Positions 15,314-22,581 of a DNA stretch of 54,369 nucleotides are shown here, one piece after another (position 1 is the stretch's first letter; the number at the start of each line of letters is the position of its first letter). The position numbers and the translations under genes are program-made. The notes beneath the pieces are model-generated. The model was not told the DNA's origin, ran no database searches, and saw only the letters and a program-made list of their open reading frames with translations. The stretch is taken from assembly GCA_019695115.1 (NCBI GenBank), contig JAIBAP010000012.1, positions 50,001-104,369 on the forward strand. The letters are read 5' to 3'. Source of the DNA: Caldilineales bacterium. GTDB taxonomy: Bacteria; Chloroflexota; Anaerolineae; J102.

Positions 15314-17131
15314 ATGTCTCCCTCTGCTTCCGCCTATCCCGCCCGCCGCGGCTCGTTTCTGGCCGCCTTCCTCGTCTGGCTGCTGCTGCCCGTTCTGCTG
15401 GCGGCCGGCGCGCTGGCCTGGTTCGAGTGGAGCTACGTCGGCCGCATCTATCCGGGCGTGCAGGCGCTGGGCGTGAACCTGGGCGGGATGACGCCCGAGC
15501 GGGCGACGGCGGCGCTCACCGAGGCGGTCGGCCAGTATGCTCCCCCGCCGATCAGCCTGCGCTACGGCGATGAGGTGTGGGAACTGCCCGCCGAGGAGGT
15601 GGGGCTGCGGCCGGATGTGAACCGGCTGGTGCGGCAAGCCTATCTGGTGGGGCGCACCGCCCGGCTGGAAGAGAATCTGCGGACGCAATGGGCCACCCTG
15701 TGGCAAGGGCGCCGGATCGAGCCAGAACTGGCCGCTCCGCCTGGGAGCATCGCCAACGCCATCGCCGCCCGCACCGCTCAGCTCAACCGCCCGGCCACCG
15801 AAGCCCAGCTGAGCCTCGATAACCTGCAAGTCGTCGTCAGCGGCGCCGAAGCCGGCCGGAGGGTCGATCTGGAGGCGACGACGGCGGCCGTGCTCGACCG
15901 CCTGGCCAGCGGGCGCGGCGGGGTGGTGGATGTCAGTGTGCACCAGGTGGCTGCGGCCGGCGCCGATTTGGGCGACGATCAATCCGCGTTGCAGGACATG
16001 CTCAACCGCACCATCGTTCTCGCCGACCCGCGCGGCGACTTTCAATTTGCCCTCGACCCAGCCACGATGGCGGGCATGTTGACCTGGGTCCGGGACGAAA
16101 ACGCCGTCGGAGGGCTGCGGCCGGTGTTGAAGACCGAGGCGGCGCGGGTGGTGGTGGAGGCGTGGGCGCAGCAAGTGGCGCGGCCACCGCTCAACGCCCG
16201 CTTCGACTTCGACCCCAAGCGCAACCAGTTGATCGAGCTTTCGCCCAGCAGCGATGGCTACGCCCTGGAGGTCGATGCCACCGTGGCTGCCATCGCCCGG
16301 GCCGTCTCGTCCGGCCAGACGCAAGTCGCCCTGCCCATCCAGATCGTGCGCCCGGCCATCGCCTCGGAGGACGCGCCCAACCTGGGGATCACGGAATTGG
16401 TGGCCGAGGGCAGCACCAACTTCGCCGGTTCCAGCGCCGACCGGGTGCAGAATATCGAGGTGGGGGCGGCCAAATTCGTGGGCGTGGTCATCCCGCCTGA
16501 CGGCGTCTTCTCGTTCAACGAGCATGTGGGCGATGTGACCGCGGCCAACGGTTTCCAGGATGCGCTCGTCATCCAGGGCGACACGACGGCGGTGGGCATC
16601 GGCGGCGGCATCTGCCAGGTGAGCACGACGGTGTTCCGGGCCGCCTGGTATGGCGGTTTCCCCATCCTCGAACGCTGGAATCACGGCTATGTGGTGCGTT
16701 GGTACGGCGCACCTGGGCTAGACGCCACCATCTACACGCCTAAGGTCGATTTCAAGTTCAAGAATACGACCGGCCATCATCTGCTGATCAAACCCATCGT
16801 CGATACGGTCAAAGGCATCATCACCTTCCAGTTCTACGGCACCCGGCCCGATTGGCGGGTGGAGACGACCGACCCCGTCTATGCGAAACGAACGCCGCCG
16901 CCGGCCCCGCTCTATGTCGAGGATCCCGGCCTGGCCTCTGGCCGGGTGGTGCAGTTCGATTGGGCCGTTGAGGGGCTAGAGGCATCGGCCAGCCGTCGCG
17001 TCCTGGCTGCAGATGGAACGGTGCTGCTGAACGATACGCTCAAAAGCCGTTATCTGCCGTGGCAGGCCAAGTTCCGCTTTGGGCCAGGGTTCGAGCCGCC
17101 GGCCGGGGCCGAGGTGGAGAGGGCGGGATAG
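15314..17131 (+). CDS. VanW family protein with peptidoglycan-binding-like repeats
   Basis: 605 residues. An N-terminal membrane anchor (residues 15-37, AAFLVWLLLPVLLAAGALAW) leads to two PG_binding_4-like domains. The first starts YPGVQALGVNLGGMTPERAT; the second is around residues 190-330. The VanW domain (about residues 375-510) shows EVGAAKFVGVVIPPDGVFSF, GGGICQVSTTVFRAAW and RWNHGYVVRWYG. VanW proteins are extracytoplasmic and thought to act on the cell envelope, but their exact reaction is unknown. It has its own promoter and is followed by repeats. Confidence 0.9.
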   Translation: MSPSASAYPARRGSFLAAFLVWLLLPVLLAAGALAWFEWSYVGRIYPGVQALGVNLGGMTPERATAALTEAVGQYAPPPISLRYGDEVWELPAEEVGLRPDVNRLVRQAYLVGRTARLEENLRTQWATLWQGRRIEPELAAPPGSIANAIAARTAQLNRPATEAQLSLDNLQVVVSGAEAGRRVDLEATTAAVLDRLASGRGGVVDVSVHQVAAAGADLGDDQSALQDMLNRTIVLADPRGDFQFALDPATMAGMLTWVRDENAVGGLRPVLKTEAARVVVEAWAQQVARPPLNARFDFDPKRNQLIELSPSSDGYALEVDATVAAIARAVSSGQTQVALPIQIVRPAIASEDAPNLGITELVAEGSTNFAGSSADRVQNIEVGAAKFVGVVIPPDGVFSFNEHVGDVTAANGFQDALVIQGDTTAVGIGGGICQVSTTVFRAAWYGGFPILERWNHGYVVRWYGAPGLDATIYTPKVDFKFKNTTGHHLLIKPIVDTVKGIITFQFYGTRPDWRVETTDPVYAKRTPPPAPLYVEDPGLASGRVVQFDWAVEGLEASASRRVLAADGTVLLNDTLKSRYLPWQAKFRFGPGFEPPAGAEVERAG

Positions 17132-17315
17132 GGGGGCAGGGGGCAGGTCGCAGGGGGCAAGTGGCGGGTCGCAGGGGGCAGGTGGCAGGTCGCAGGTGGC
17201 AGGTGGCAGGGGGGGCGGGTCGCAGGTGGTAACTGATAACTGATAACTGATAACTGGCTCCATTCGTGCCATTCGTGATCGATCCATTTCGCAATCCGAA
17301 ATTCGCAATCCGAAA
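17132..17315. repeat. GGCAGGT, AACTGAT and CGCAATCCGAAATT repeats
   Basis: A GGCAGGT/CGCAGGT period-7 block (17137-17227), AACTGAT x4 (17230-17257), then CGCAATCCGAAATT twice (about 17290-17318). Nothing protein-like is read from it. The GntR promoter begins just downstream. Confidence 0.8.
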
Positions 17316-17338
17316 TTCACAACCCCTCCCCTGCGATT

Positions 17339-17391
17339 TTGACAGGACGGGCGACTATACCTTATTATACATCTATAGTCGTCGCTATACC
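17339..17391 (+). promoter_or_regulatory. GntR gene promoter with overlapping palindromic operator
   Basis: -35 TTGACA (17339-17344), 18 bp, -10 TATTAT (17363-17368). Inverted arms CGACTATA (17352-17359) and TATAGTCG (17374-17381) flank the -10, and a third similar half-site GCTATACC lies at 17384-17391. This placement is typical of autorepression by the GntR protein encoded next. Confidence 0.65.
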
Positions 17392-17420
17392 TTTTGCTGT
17401 CATCGTCCTTGTTCCCTGGC

Positions 17421-18254
17421 ATGTATCCCACCCTCGACCGCACCGGCCCCACCCCGATCTATCTCCAGATCAAGGAGTGGATGCGCCAACAGATCACGTC
17501 CGGCGCCTGGCCCAGGAGCTTCAAGCTGCGCCCGGAGGTCGATCTGGCCGACGAGATGGAAGTCAGCCGGGGGACGATGCGCAAAGCGATCGAAGAACTG
17601 ACCGAAGAGGGCCTGCTGACGCGCACCCACGGTCGGGGCACATTCGTCGCCTCGGAAGTGCTGGAGCAGGCGCTGGCCGACCGCATGATCACCTTCTCCG
17701 AGGACTTGATCAGCCGCGGCATCCCCTTCACCACCCACGTCTTCGCGGCCACCCTGACCCAGGCCACGCCGCGATTGGCAGCCAAACTGGGACTTGAGGC
17801 TGGCCAGGAAATCTTCCTGCTCAAGCGCATGCGGATGGTCGAGGGCGAGGCGCTGGTGGCGTCGCACAGCTATGTGGTGCACCAACACTGTCCGGGCATC
17901 GCTGCGGTCGATTTCGAGCGCAGCCGCCTGTTCGAGGTGCTGGAAGACCAGTTCGGGTTGCGGGTGGCGCGCGGGCGGCGCACCTTTCAGGCTCTGGAAG
18001 CCGACGCCGACACTGCCGCCCGCCTGGGCATCGTCGCCGGCGCGCCGGTGATGTACATCGAACAGTTCTCCTATCTCGAAACCGGCGCCCTGGTCGAGTT
18101 TTCGGAAGTCTGGCTGCGCGGCGACCGTTTCAAGCTCATCACCGATGCCCGGCGCAACGGCCTGTCGGCCCTGTCGATGGCGCCTGCGCACGGCGATGCG
18201 GACAATCATACTGACATCATCCTCACCCCACCGCTCCAGGAGACCCACCCATGA
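17421..18254 (+). CDS. GntR/HutC-type transcriptional regulator (UTRA domain)
   Basis: 277 residues. The N-terminal winged helix-turn-helix (residues 10-78) reads TPIYLQIKEWMRQQ, then LADEMEVSRGTMRKAIEELT and GLLTRTHGRGTFV. A UTRA effector-binding domain fills residues 95-245 (LKRMRMVEGEALVASHSYV, APVMYIEQFSYLETGALVEF). It is expected to be a ligand-responsive repressor, probably autoregulated through the palindrome at 17352-17381. The start ATG at 17421 (MYPTLDRTGPTPIY) matches the family N-terminus. Its TGA overlaps the ATG of the corrinoid protein gene, so regulator and target are translationally coupled. Confidence 0.9.
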   Translation: MYPTLDRTGPTPIYLQIKEWMRQQITSGAWPRSFKLRPEVDLADEMEVSRGTMRKAIEELTEEGLLTRTHGRGTFVASEVLEQALADRMITFSEDLISRGIPFTTHVFAATLTQATPRLAAKLGLEAGQEIFLLKRMRMVEGEALVASHSYVVHQHCPGIAAVDFERSRLFEVLEDQFGLRVARGRRTFQALEADADTAARLGIVAGAPVMYIEQFSYLETGALVEFSEVWLRGDRFKLITDARRNGLSALSMAPAHGDADNHTDIILTPPLQETHP

Positions 18255-18904
18255 GCCGCCGAGAAGAAATCCTCGATGGACTTTACGACCACACCCTCAA
18301 TGGCGAAGAAGAACCGGTTGTCGAGCTGACTAACGAAGGCCTGGCAATCGGCCTCGGCCCGCACGAAATCCTGTTCGAAGCCCTCATCCCCTCGTTGGAA
18401 GAAGTCGGCCGCCTGTTCGAGGCCGGCGAATACTTTGTGCCCGAGATGCTGGTCTCGGCCAACGCCATGAAAGGTTCGATGGAAATCCTGCAGCCGCTCA
18501 TCGCCCAGACCGGCGCCAAACCAATTGGCACCTTTGTCATGGGCACGGTCAAAGGCGACATCCACGACATCGGCAAGAACTTGTGCAATGTCATGCTCGA
18601 AGGCGCCGGCTTCAAAGTCATCGACCTGGGTGTGAATGTGGCCCCGGAAAAGTTCATCGAAGCCATCCGCACCCACCAGCCTGAGGCTGTGGGGATGAGC
18701 GCCTTTCTGACCACCACCATGCCGATGCAAAAGGTCACGATCACGGCCATCGAGGAAGCGGGGCTGCGCGACAAGGTGAAAATCCTTGTCGGCGGCGCCC
18801 CGGTCACGCAGGAATTCGCCGAGAAGATCGGCGCCGATGGCTACGCCCCCGACGCCAACTCGACCGTGCGCCTGACCAAGAAGCTGATTGGGCTGACGGC
18901 GTAA
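18251..18904 (+). CDS. Corrinoid-binding methyltransferase protein (MtaC/MtbC-like)
   Basis: 217 residues. A helical B12-binding cap (residues 1-88, with EAGEYFVPEMLVSANAMKGS) precedes a Rossmann B12 domain. The signature GDIHDIGKN gives the cobalt-coordinating His105, with VIDLGVNVAPEKFIEA and KILVGGAPVTQEFAEKIGAD following. Such proteins carry methyl groups on cobalamin between a substrate methyltransferase and an acceptor protein. No substrate methyltransferase or activator gene is adjacent, so the partner must lie elsewhere. It is the last gene of the operon with GntR and ends in a strong palindrome. Confidence 0.9.
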   Translation: MSRREEILDGLYDHTLNGEEEPVVELTNEGLAIGLGPHEILFEALIPSLEEVGRLFEAGEYFVPEMLVSANAMKGSMEILQPLIAQTGAKPIGTFVMGTVKGDIHDIGKNLCNVMLEGAGFKVIDLGVNVAPEKFIEAIRTHQPEAVGMSAFLTTTMPMQKVTITAIEEAGLRDKVKILVGGAPVTQEFAEKIGADGYAPDANSTVRLTKKLIGLTA

Positions 18905-18909
18905 GCATC

Positions 18910-18951
18910 GAAGCCGCCTGGCAGGTCTGGCCAGACCTGTCAGGCGGCTTC
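18910..18951. terminator. Near-perfect 42-nt palindrome between convergent genes
   Basis: Arms of 21 nt at 18910-18930 and 18931-18951 differ at one position (a G-T pair in RNA). The core is CAGGTCTGGCCAGACCTG. The last codons and TGA of PPK2 lie inside it. It probably terminates both converging transcripts, though no T-tract follows. Confidence 0.65.
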
Positions 18952-19821
18952 GTTCATCAACATCTCCCTGGCCTGGACCAGATCCTGCTTCTGCTCTTCG
19001 CTCAGGGTGGGATAGGCCAGGTTCAAGTTTCGCATTGCCTCGCCGATGATGCCGGCCACGGCCAGGCGGGTGAACCATTTGCGGTCGGCGGGGATGATGT
19101 ACCAGGGCGCCCAGGTGGTGCTGGTGTTGCTGAGAACATCTTCGTAAGCGCGCATGTAATCATCCCACAGGGCGCGTTCTTTGACATCGCCCGACGAAAA
19201 CTTCCAGTTTTTCTCCTCCATGTCGATGCGCTCCAAAAAGCGTTTCTTCTGCTCGTCTTTGGAGACATGGAGGAAGAACTTGAGGACGACCGTGCCGTTG
19301 TCCACCAGATAACGCTCGAAATTGTTCATCTCCCGAAAACGGCGCTTCCAGATACCCTTGTCTTTGAGACGAGCGGGCAAGCGCTGGCCGGCGAGGATGG
19401 GAGGATGGACGCGCACCACCAGGGTTTCTTCGTAGTAGGAGCGGTTGTGGATGCCGATACGACCGCGTTCGGGCAGGGCTTTGAAATTGCGCCACATGTA
19501 GTCGTGATCCATCTCCTCGGGCGAAGGAACCTTGAAGCTGAAGACCTGGGTGCCCTGGGGATTGAGGCCCGACATCACATGCTTGATGATGCCATCCTTC
19601 CCGGCGGCGTCCATGGCCTGGAGGATGACGAGGAGCGAATATTGATCCTGGGCGTAAAGCCTGTCCTGGAGCCGCGCCAGCTCGCGCACGCCGTCTTCCA
19701 GGGCTTCGGCCGCCTCGGATTTTTCCACGAAGTCGCCCTTGCCGGCAGGGTCGTAATCCTTCAACGAAATCCTCTTGCCGGGTGGGACGCGCAGGGTCGT
19801 GCTGTATTCTTGTGGTTTCAT
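18940..19821 (-). CDS. ppk2: Polyphosphate kinase 2 family protein
   Basis: 293 residues. PPK2 uses polyphosphate to phosphorylate nucleoside mono- or diphosphates. The Walker A-type loop is MDAAGKDGIIKHVMSGLNP (Asp71, Lys75), followed by the lid/substrate segments FSFKVPSPEEMDHDYMWR and RSYYEETLVVRVHP and by ADRKWFTRLAV. Length and sequence style fit the single-domain class that acts on AMP/ADP, but the class cannot be fixed by eye. AGGAAG lies about 8 nt before the ATG. Monocistronic. Confidence 0.92.
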   Translation of the reverse strand: MKPQEYSTTLRVPPGKRISLKDYDPAGKGDFVEKSEAAEALEDGVRELARLQDRLYAQDQYSLLVILQAMDAAGKDGIIKHVMSGLNPQGTQVFSFKVPSPEEMDHDYMWRNFKALPERGRIGIHNRSYYEETLVVRVHPPILAGQRLPARLKDKGIWKRRFREMNNFERYLVDNGTVVLKFFLHVSKDEQKKRFLERIDMEEKNWKFSSGDVKERALWDDYMRAYEDVLSNTSTTWAPWYIIPADRKWFTRLAVAGIIGEAMRNLNLAYPTLSEEQKQDLVQAREMLMNEAA

Positions 19822-19969
19822 ATCGATGTCTTCCTGAAGCTGATGGGTGGGGAAGGGAAAGGGGTCGAACGAAGGTATCAGTTCGGGTGCGGCGCCCTTC
19901 GAGCGACTTGCGCAGTGCGTCGCACCGCAAAGGTGAACACTTACGAACGAGGTTGTTGCAGCAGCAATC
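19822..19969. other. Intergenic region with one GTGCGTCGCAC palindrome
   Basis: This is the leader of ppk2 and the downstream region of the GHL10 gene. Around 19915-19937 lies TTGCGCAGTGCGTCGCACCG, a copy of the palindromic GTGCGWCGCAC element also seen at 28337 and 30258. Nothing else was recognised. Confidence 0.4.
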
Positions 19970-21421
19970 CTACCAGAATTTCGCCAGCAAGCTAATATCG
20001 GCCGTCGCCACTTGTCCGGCCGCCACCGTCACCCTGGTTGGCGGCAGCGAAAGATCGTCGAGCAGAGGCGTGAGGGTGTAGTCGCCAGGCAGAAGGCGGG
20101 TGGCGCCAAAGAAACCCGTCCCTGAGACGACAATGGGCGGCAACTCGACGCCATCTGCAGCCGTGAGCAGGAGACTGACGCCATCGCCCGGTCGGCCGTC
20201 CTCGAAGCTGGCAAAGCCTTTGATCGCACCCAGGGTGGGTTCGGTCTTCCAGGGCATGACGGGGGGCGGGACGAAGGTGGGGAACACCGCCCGCTCGCCC
20301 TCGACCAGGGCAGACAAGAAGGCCGCCCGCGGCAGGAGATTCACATTCGTGTTGGCATAGGCATAAAAGCAGTGCCCTTGCGCCCGGCCGCCGTTGGCCG
20401 CCGGCGCCCGCACCCGCGTCACCTGGTCGAGGGTGTGATCGATCGAGTTGAGAAAAGCGCCCAGGCCGATGGCCAGATGGCCGTCGGCGTGATGGTCTTT
20501 TTCCCAGGCCAGCCAGGCATCGAACCATGCCCGCTGGCGGGCGTCGGCCTCGCGGTCATAGTTCATGGGGATGGCCAGGTCGAGGATGCCCTCGCGCAGC
20601 CAGGCGATCCAGTCCTGGAAGACGCTGCCATAGGCGCTGCCGGCCTGCCATTGGGCCGCGGTCGTTGGCCCGTTGCCCCAGGCGATGGCGGCCAGGCTGA
20701 GTTTGACGTCCGGCCTTAGCGCCGTCGCCTCCAGATAGATCTGGCGCATGAGCTGCGTCATCTGGTCGCGACGCCAGCCCTGCCAGGCGGGGTCGGTGGC
20801 CGCAGGAGTTCCGGCGGCGCCGGTGGCGGCGCGGAAACGAGCCAGGCTGACGGGGTTGTAGCCGAACTGTTGGCCGGGGTAGCGAAAACGGTCGAAGTGG
20901 AGGCCATCCACCTGGTAGTGGGCCAGCAGATGGAGGCTGACATCCACCAGGTGTTGGGCGGCGGCGGGATGGCCGGGGTCGATGTGGAGCGTGCCCTCGC
21001 TGATCTGGCTGCCATCGGCGGCCAGGGTCAACCAGAGGGCGTCATCGGTGGTGGAGGGGCCGTGGCGGTGATAGATGTGGTGCGGGTCGGCTGGCGGGGC
21101 AGCGGCAGCAGCCAGGGGCATGGCCGCCAACCAGGCGTGGACTTCGAGGCCGGCGGCGTGGGCGTGCTCGATCAGGTCGGCCAGGGGATCGAAATCAGGC
21201 TGGTCGCGCAGGTCAGGGGCGCGCGGCTCCAGACTGTAGTTGTAGTACGAGTCGGCGCGACGTCGAACCTGGGCGATGATGGCATTGCCGTTGGCCGCCC
21301 GCACCTCGGCCACCAGTTGCTCGATCTCCGCCCGCGATTTGATGCCCGGATGAAAGGCATCGACCCAGAAGCCGCGCCATTCCCCGATCATCTCGCGAGT
21401 GAGGCCGTGGTCGTCTGTCAC
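19970..21421 (-). CDS. GHL10-type (DUF187) glycoside hydrolase-like protein
   Basis: 483 residues from the GTG at 21419-21421, or 473 from ATG at 21389-21391. A TIM-barrel of the GHL10 family is recognisable: EWRGFWVDAFHPGIKS, NAIIAQVRRRADSYYNY, GLEVHAWLAA, YQVDGLHFDRFRYPG and WLREGILDLAIPMNYD. The last about 100 residues form an Ig-like/beta-sandwich domain. The family is predicted to cleave glycosidic bonds in surface or exogenous glycans. There is no signal peptide, which is unusual for this family. The GTG start overlaps the stop of the AbiEii-like gene upstream. Confidence 0.85.
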   Translation of the reverse strand: MTDDHGLTREMIGEWRGFWVDAFHPGIKSRAEIEQLVAEVRAANGNAIIAQVRRRADSYYNYSLEPRAPDLRDQPDFDPLADLIEHAHAAGLEVHAWLAAMPLAAAAAPPADPHHIYHRHGPSTTDDALWLTLAADGSQISEGTLHIDPGHPAAAQHLVDVSLHLLAHYQVDGLHFDRFRYPGQQFGYNPVSLARFRAATGAAGTPAATDPAWQGWRRDQMTQLMRQIYLEATALRPDVKLSLAAIAWGNGPTTAAQWQAGSAYGSVFQDWIAWLREGILDLAIPMNYDREADARQRAWFDAWLAWEKDHHADGHLAIGLGAFLNSIDHTLDQVTRVRAPAANGGRAQGHCFYAYANTNVNLLPRAAFLSALVEGERAVFPTFVPPPVMPWKTEPTLGAIKGFASFEDGRPGDGVSLLLTAADGVELPPIVVSGTGFFGATRLLPGDYTLTPLLDDLSLPPTRVTVAAGQVATADISLLAKFW

Positions 21422-22152
21422 ATCGAGATTCCAGGAAAGCCAGGGCCGTTGTGGCTGAGCGCGCCCCGTCTCGCGCCCCGCTGAGCTTTATCGCGCTCGC
21501 GCTCCACAACATAGCGGGCGCCGGCCTCGGCATAGCGTTTGACTTCTGCCCACTTGATTGGGGTAGCCAAATCGGGCAGGGGTTGCCGTTCGGCGTCATC
21601 GAAATAGGCCAGCGCGCGTGCCAAAATTGTCGTGAAGTCGGGGCGATCGGTGTATTTCTGGTCGGCCAGGTCGATCAGCCGTGTCAGCGGGGCAAGCTGT
21701 CGCAAGCAAAAGATGTCGACAAAATCCCGTCTCGTCCCTCGATCTTTGATCGCGGCCAGCTTCATCAAGCCGATATCGATGGGCGAAGCTACGGCCAGAC
21801 CCTTGAGGCTGAGGGGCGGCTCGATGAGCGGATGATGCTGAGAGATGAAACTCACTTCGCTGCCAAACATACGGCTGTAGATCATCCCGTTTCGTTCAGC
21901 CGTGATCTCGAACCCGCCCACACCGCTGAGCGCAGCACGGATTTCCTCGCGCTCTGCCTGCTCCAGGTTTGCGGTCGTCGAAAACCAGTCCAGGTCTTGG
22001 GACAGGCGATGGCCGATCTGTAGCGCCAACGCCGTGCCGCCGGCCAGATAGAAAGCGCCCATGAACGGGAGACCGGCGAGTGCTTCGAGCGCCTGACGGC
22101 AGCCAAGCGTGATCATCTGCCAATGTGGCGTGAAGGTGGTTGACACGGTCAC
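21418..22152 (-). CDS. AbiEii-type nucleotidyltransferase (toxin-like)
   Basis: About 244 residues. The nucleotidyltransferase core is visible: FYLAGGTALALQIGHRLSQD followed by LDWFST (the G[GS]TALAL...S.DLD[WF] signature of AbiEii proteins). The central IDIGLMKLAAIKDRGTRRDF then VDIFCL is equally typical. In AbiE systems this protein modifies cellular substrates, and its toxicity is held down by a partner. I chose the GTG at 22150-22152, which overlaps the stop of the DUF6922 gene (GTGA); GTG at 22146 is also possible. It is followed with a 4-nt overlap by the GHL10 gene. Confidence 0.85.
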   Translation of the reverse strand: MTVSTTFTPHWQMITLGCRQALEALAGLPFMGAFYLAGGTALALQIGHRLSQDLDWFSTTANLEQAEREEIRAALSGVGGFEITAERNGMIYSRMFGSEVSFISQHHPLIEPPLSLKGLAVASPIDIGLMKLAAIKDRGTRRDFVDIFCLRQLAPLTRLIDLADQKYTDRPDFTTILARALAYFDDAERQPLPDLATPIKWAEVKRYAEAGARYVVERERDKAQRGARRGALSHNGPGFPGISM

Positions 22153-22463
22153 CACCTTTCCGCCTGCGTCTCGAGCGCCCATGCCGGCGCCTCGAATCGC
22201 TGGATGTCGAGCACCAGTTTCCAGAGGGCAAAGGAACGCCGCGAAAGGCTGCGAAATCCCCACCTCCGCACCCAATCCCGCACGCCGCGCTCGTGATAGT
22301 GGTCGAACAGCCAGTTGACCTGGCTCCAGTCTCCGCGTTCAAGGATCCGTTCCATGATCACATGGCGATGCTTGCGCACATCGATGCCGGCGAAGTTGTA
22401 TTCCGGGAACAACCAGGCAGTCGATTCCGGCAAAGTTGTCGCCTGGCTTGATTCGTGCGCCAT
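22149..22463 (-). CDS. DUF6922-type small protein (AbiEii partner)
   Basis: 104 residues. Core pattern: TAWLFPEYNFAGIDVRKHRH, then VIMERILERGDW and LSRRSFALWKLVL, a small helical protein usually encoded just before AbiEii-type nucleotidyltransferases. Its function is unproven; the position suggests an antitoxin or adaptor. AGGAG lies 2-3 nt before the ATG at 22461-22463. A TAAAAT -10-like box sits about 55 nt upstream at 22514-22519. Coupled to the nucleotidyltransferase by a GTGA overlap. Confidence 0.75.
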   Translation of the reverse strand: MAHESSQATTLPESTAWLFPEYNFAGIDVRKHRHVIMERILERGDWSQVNWLFDHYHERGVRDWVRRWGFRSLSRRSFALWKLVLDIQRFEAPAWALETQAERW

Positions 22464-22581
22464 ACTCTCCTTGACCTCGCTTCACTCCGTGCAGGTGAAT
22501 TGAATGTGTGTCATTTTACCATGCCCGCCCCCTGGCGGCAACCGCCCCGGCGCCCCAGTCACCGTGCGAAACACGGCCAAA

